From Tindallia magadiensis (lineage in GTDB: Bacteria > Bacillota > Clostridia > Peptostreptococcales > Tindalliaceae), in NCBI RefSeq assembly GCF_900113635.1, contig NZ_FOQA01000003.1, positions 234,496 through 298,495 on the forward strand: DNA of 64,000 bases, in the 5' to 3' direction. Of the stretch, positions 61,769-64,000 are shown piece after piece. How positions within the stretch are numbered: position 1 is the stretch's first letter; every line of letters begins with the position of its first letter. The position numbers and the translations under genes were made by a program. The notes beneath the pieces were generated by a model. That model was not told where the DNA came from and did not search any database. It saw only the letters and a program-made list of their open reading frames with translations.

Positions 61769-62641
61769 ATGAAGTTAAGCAAGAAAAAAGGAGTAGCAGG
61801 AATTATTTTATTAGCCGCACTGTTAATACTATCTGGATGCTCAGGAGATGCAGCACCGGAAGTTGATGAAGGACAAGAGCAGGCAAGAGACATTAGTTTG
61901 TATGAAGTGATTCATCGCAGTGAAGATGAAGTAGCAGCCTATTATCACGACAATCATTGGCATGGTTTTATTCCAGAGGTGGAAGTGGGTAGTCATGTGT
62001 CCCTAGGCGCACATTTAGAAGAAAATGGAGAAGCCGTTGAACTGGATGGTGACCATAACGGAATAGCTGTTGCTTTGGCAGAAGGTGCCGAAGATGGAAT
62101 CGTCAGCTTTGATATGCATGGCGATCATGTCCATATAAAAGGCGAGCAGGAAGGAATCACTCAGGTGGTATTCCAATTTCTTCATGATGGAGAAGTAGAG
62201 TTTGAAACATCTTCGATTGAAGTACAGGTACTTGCAGGAGAAGGAGAAGCGGCAGAAGAAACAGAAGAAACGGAAGCGTCTGAAGAAGTTACGGAGATAA
62301 GTTTATTTGAAATCATAAACCGTAGCGAAGATGAAGTAATTGCTTATTATCATGATGATCATTGGCATGGAAGCCTTCCTGTGATAGAGAAGGAAGGGCA
62401 TGCTTCTCTGGGTGCTTATCTGGAAGGAAATGGCGAGGAAGTAGCCTTGGATAGAAACCACTATACATTAGGTGCTGCCTTAGCAGAAGGTGCCGAAGAT
62501 GGGATCGTCAGCTTTGATATGCATGGCGACCATGTTCATGTAAAAGGCGTGGAGGAAGGAACAACTCAAGTGGTATTCCAATTTCTTCATGAGGGAGAAG
62601 TAGCGTTTGAAACAGGATCTATTGAAGTAACCGTAGAGTAG
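61769..62641 (+). CDS. Duplicated histidine-triad lipoprotein in the cobalt operon
   Basis: A 290-residue lipoprotein (lipobox LILSGC, Cys24). Two repeats, residues 41-153 and 176-288, align at a constant offset of 135 without gaps. Each has two HxxHxH triads: His60-63-65 (HDNHWH) and His117-120-122 (HGDHVH) in repeat 1; His195-198-200 and His252-255-257 in repeat 2. The remainder is very acidic, as is the Glu-rich linker. HxxHxH triads bind zinc in streptococcal Pht proteins. Here, the operon context points to capture of Co2+ (or Ni2+) outside the cell for CbiM. GAGGAGG lies upstream. I do not recognise the family. Confidence 0.82.
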   Translation: MKLSKKKGVAGIILLAALLILSGCSGDAAPEVDEGQEQARDISLYEVIHRSEDEVAAYYHDNHWHGFIPEVEVGSHVSLGAHLEENGEAVELDGDHNGIAVALAEGAEDGIVSFDMHGDHVHIKGEQEGITQVVFQFLHDGEVEFETSSIEVQVLAGEGEAAEETEETEASEEVTEISLFEIINRSEDEVIAYYHDDHWHGSLPVIEKEGHASLGAYLEGNGEEVALDRNHYTLGAALAEGAEDGIVSFDMHGDHVHVKGVEEGTTQVVFQFLHEGEVAFETGSIEVTVE

Positions 62642-62710
62642 CAGTAGGAAGTCAGGTAAAAAGAAATTTCATTAGTGGTAACATTAGCTTTGATGAAAGA
62701 GGTAGATACA

Positions 62711-63313
62711 ATGCATATTTCTGATGGTGTCTTAAGTACGCCTGTAGCGGTGGGAACGACAGCCATTACAGCAGCTACCATAGCCTATTCTGTAAAGGGA
62801 ATGACAGAGGAAGAAATACCCAAAACAAGTCTGATGGCCGGTGCTTTTTTTGCCGTATCCCTTATCAGCATACCGGTAGGCCCTTCCACCATTCATCCTT
62901 TGTTTTCTGGATTATTGGGCGTGATGTTGGGAAGAAGAGCACCACTTGCTATTTTTGTAGGGTTATTGCTTCAGGCTGTGCTTTTTCAGCATGGAGGATT
63001 GACAACTCTGGGGGCGAATACAATGATGCTTTCTATTCCAGCCCTTATTTCGCATAAGATCTTTTGCAGAATGACCGATAAATCGGTTTTTCTAAGAGGT
63101 GCCTTGGTAGGAGCGTTATCCGTAACAATTACGGTAGGATTACTGATTGTATTACTGTTTTTAACCGATCCACGTTTTGGAGAAGGTTTTATGTCCGTTA
63201 TTAATATTTTGATTGTAGGACATATCCCTCTGGTTCTGATAGAGGCACTGGTAACAGCATCTGCTCTTCAACTCATTCAAAAAGCAAAACCGGCAATGCT
63301 GGTGACGGAATAG
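62711..63313 (+). CDS. cbiM: ECF transporter metal-binding component CbiM (cobalt)
   Basis: A 200-residue S-component with about six membrane segments. The mature start is MHISDGVLS: in CbiM/NikM the N-terminal Met-His enters the membrane and ligates the metal, so translation must begin at ATG 62711, not at 62675. Further conserved parts are PVGPSTIHPLFSGLLGVMLG and FQHGGLTTLGANTMML, the latter supplying a His. AGAGGT precedes the start. It lies 69 bp after the histidine-triad lipoprotein gene. Confidence 0.9.
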   Translation: MHISDGVLSTPVAVGTTAITAATIAYSVKGMTEEEIPKTSLMAGAFFAVSLISIPVGPSTIHPLFSGLLGVMLGRRAPLAIFVGLLLQAVLFQHGGLTTLGANTMMLSIPALISHKIFCRMTDKSVFLRGALVGALSVTITVGLLIVLLFLTDPRFGEGFMSVINILIVGHIPLVLIEALVTASALQLIQKAKPAMLVTE

Positions 63314-63349
63314 AAAAAGAGAAAGAGAAAGAAAAAGAGGTGATAGACA

Positions 63350-63763
63350 ATGAATAACAAAAATATAGGTTCCATCGCAATCATCCTATTAGTGGCCATG
63401 GCATTAACAAGTATTGTTGCGTTTGCTCATGCCATGCTGGTGGAGACGGTGGAAGAAGGAAGAGTAAGAGTGATCTTTGACGATGGTTCAGCAAACCGAC
63501 ATGCGGAGGTTACTGTTTTCGATGAGTCGGATCAGGAAATAGATCGTGGTGACGTAGACGATGAAGGATATTTTGATTATGATTCAGAAAAAGCCGTTAA
63601 ACTAATCGCTCAGGACAACTTTGGTCATCGGGCGGAGTACGTGGTAGGGGAAGAAGCAAGCAAGCCTTTACCAAGGGTACCAACCATTCTTGGAGTGTTA
63701 CTACTGTTTGGAGCGGGCGCTGCCTACTTTAAGAAGCGGTCGAAAAAACAGCAATCAGCATAA
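63350..63763 (+). CDS. CbiL/NikL- or CbiN-like accessory membrane protein
   Basis: A 137-residue protein with an N-terminal hydrophobic helix (about 8-27, ending FAHA), an outside β-rich domain of about 75 residues (VRVIFDDGSANRHAEVTVFD; carboxypeptidase-regulatory-like) and a C-terminal helix (about 112-126) with a basic stop. Two helices with an outer loop is the layout of CbiN, while the β-domain resembles NikL/CbiL. Such partners help load CbiM. It starts 37 bp after cbiM and ends at a strong terminator. Confidence 0.75.
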   Translation: MNNKNIGSIAIILLVAMALTSIVAFAHAMLVETVEEGRVRVIFDDGSANRHAEVTVFDESDQEIDRGDVDDEGYFDYDSEKAVKLIAQDNFGHRAEYVVGEEASKPLPRVPTILGVLLLFGAGAAYFKKRSKKQQSA

Positions 63764-63777
63764 CCCCCCCCTTTTAT

Positions 63778-63817
63778 AAAGCCACCAGCTTCTTCATAAG
63801 AAGCTGGTGGCTTTTTT
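63778..63817. terminator. Strong bidirectional intrinsic terminator
   Basis: A perfect 17-bp stem, AAAGCCACCAGCTTCTT / AAGAAGCTGGTGGCTTT, with a CAT loop and TTTTTT. It ends the cobalt operon and faces the chemotaxis gene end at 63827. Confidence 0.9.
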
Positions 63818-63826
63818 CAGCAAAGC

Positions 63827-64000
63827 TTAGTATACCTTGAAATGATGGATGCTCTTTTGCATTTCTTCCGCTAAGTTTACCAAGTCCCGACTACCATCGG
63901 AAATTCCGGTAATAGTTTCGGATTGGCCGGTAACAGAAGCCGTAGCTTCTTCTGTACTGGCAGCGTTTTCTTCAGCAATGGCGGACAAGTTCTCCATAAC
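63827..64000 (-). CDS. Methyl-accepting chemotaxis protein, C-terminal end (partial)
   Basis: The last 57 codons of a gene that enters from the right edge. NLSAIAEENAASTEEATASV and QSETITGI are the methylation-helix pattern of chemotaxis receptors, and the chain ends HHFKVY. Only the tail is present, so the sensor domain is unknown. Confidence 0.85.
   Translation of the reverse strand, partial: VMENLSAIAEENAASTEEATASVTGQSETITGISDGSRDLVNLAEEMQKSIHHFKVY

Overview
The window reads as a chromosomal segment of a Gram-positive, moderately low-GC anaerobe of the Clostridia that ferments amino acids. The evidence is a complete D-proline reductase (Stickland) gene set with its sigma-54 activator PrdR, Firmicutes-type ribosome binding sites (AAGGAGG), many GTG/TTG starts, lipoprotein-anchored binding proteins, a CymR-type repressor, and very acidic secreted proteins that would suit a haloalkaliphilic relative. 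The genus is an inference. No rRNA, tRNA, insertion sequence, phage gene or CRISPR array was seen.

Layout. 1-3.2 kb: leftward genes for envelope proteins (two lipoproteins, a stalk-domain protein, a DUF1508 protein). 3.4-6.8 kb: a 7TM histidine kinase converging on a NarL-type regulator, which is preceded by a kinase-like membrane protein without an ATPase domain. 7.0-10.9 kb: pstSCAB phosphate transporter plus a small HAD protein. 11.0-18.3 kb: prdR, then prdC-prdA-small gene-prdB-prdA paralogue behind a sigma-54 promoter. 18.4-24.4 kb: peptide-type ABC transporter. 24.4-29.2 kb: MBL hydrolase, GGDEF protein, two small membrane proteins, SelO. 29.3-32.1 kb: kinase with a binding-protein-like sensor and a regulator with an MpsC/DUF2294 domain. 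32.1-37.5 kb: purine permease and three-subunit molybdenum hydroxylase behind a structured leader with a terminator. 37.6-42.4 kb: FHA membrane protein, PKD-repeat secreted protein, triple FMN-binding lipoprotein. 42.4-49.3 kb: YfcC transporter, KatG, GGDEF-EAL protein. 49.5-54.7 kb: AraC-type regulator, then an NtrC-type two-component system next to a sigma-54 promoter and three small envelope genes. 54.7-59.7 kb: CymR, a secreted Cache protein, a sulfonate-type ABC transporter and cysK. 59.7-63.8 kb: a cobalamin riboswitch controlling an ECF cobalt transporter that includes a histidine-triad lipoprotein. The right edge holds the tail of a chemotaxis receptor.

Most notable points. (1) The last prd gene encodes a PrdA-like protein whose two halves are in swapped order; its ends fall exactly at the position where PrdA is cleaved to make its pyruvoyl group. 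(2) The next gene, a peptide-type solute-binding lipoprotein, also appears circularly permuted. (3) PrdB has Cys where the characterised enzyme has selenocysteine. (4) The B12-riboswitch cobalt operon carries a duplicated lipoprotein with four HxxHxH triads. (5) A sigma-54 promoter beside an NtrC-type pair drives a small SHOCT/acidic-protein operon reminiscent of envelope metal-stress systems. Homology statements come from reading motifs and from memory of the families; no search was run.
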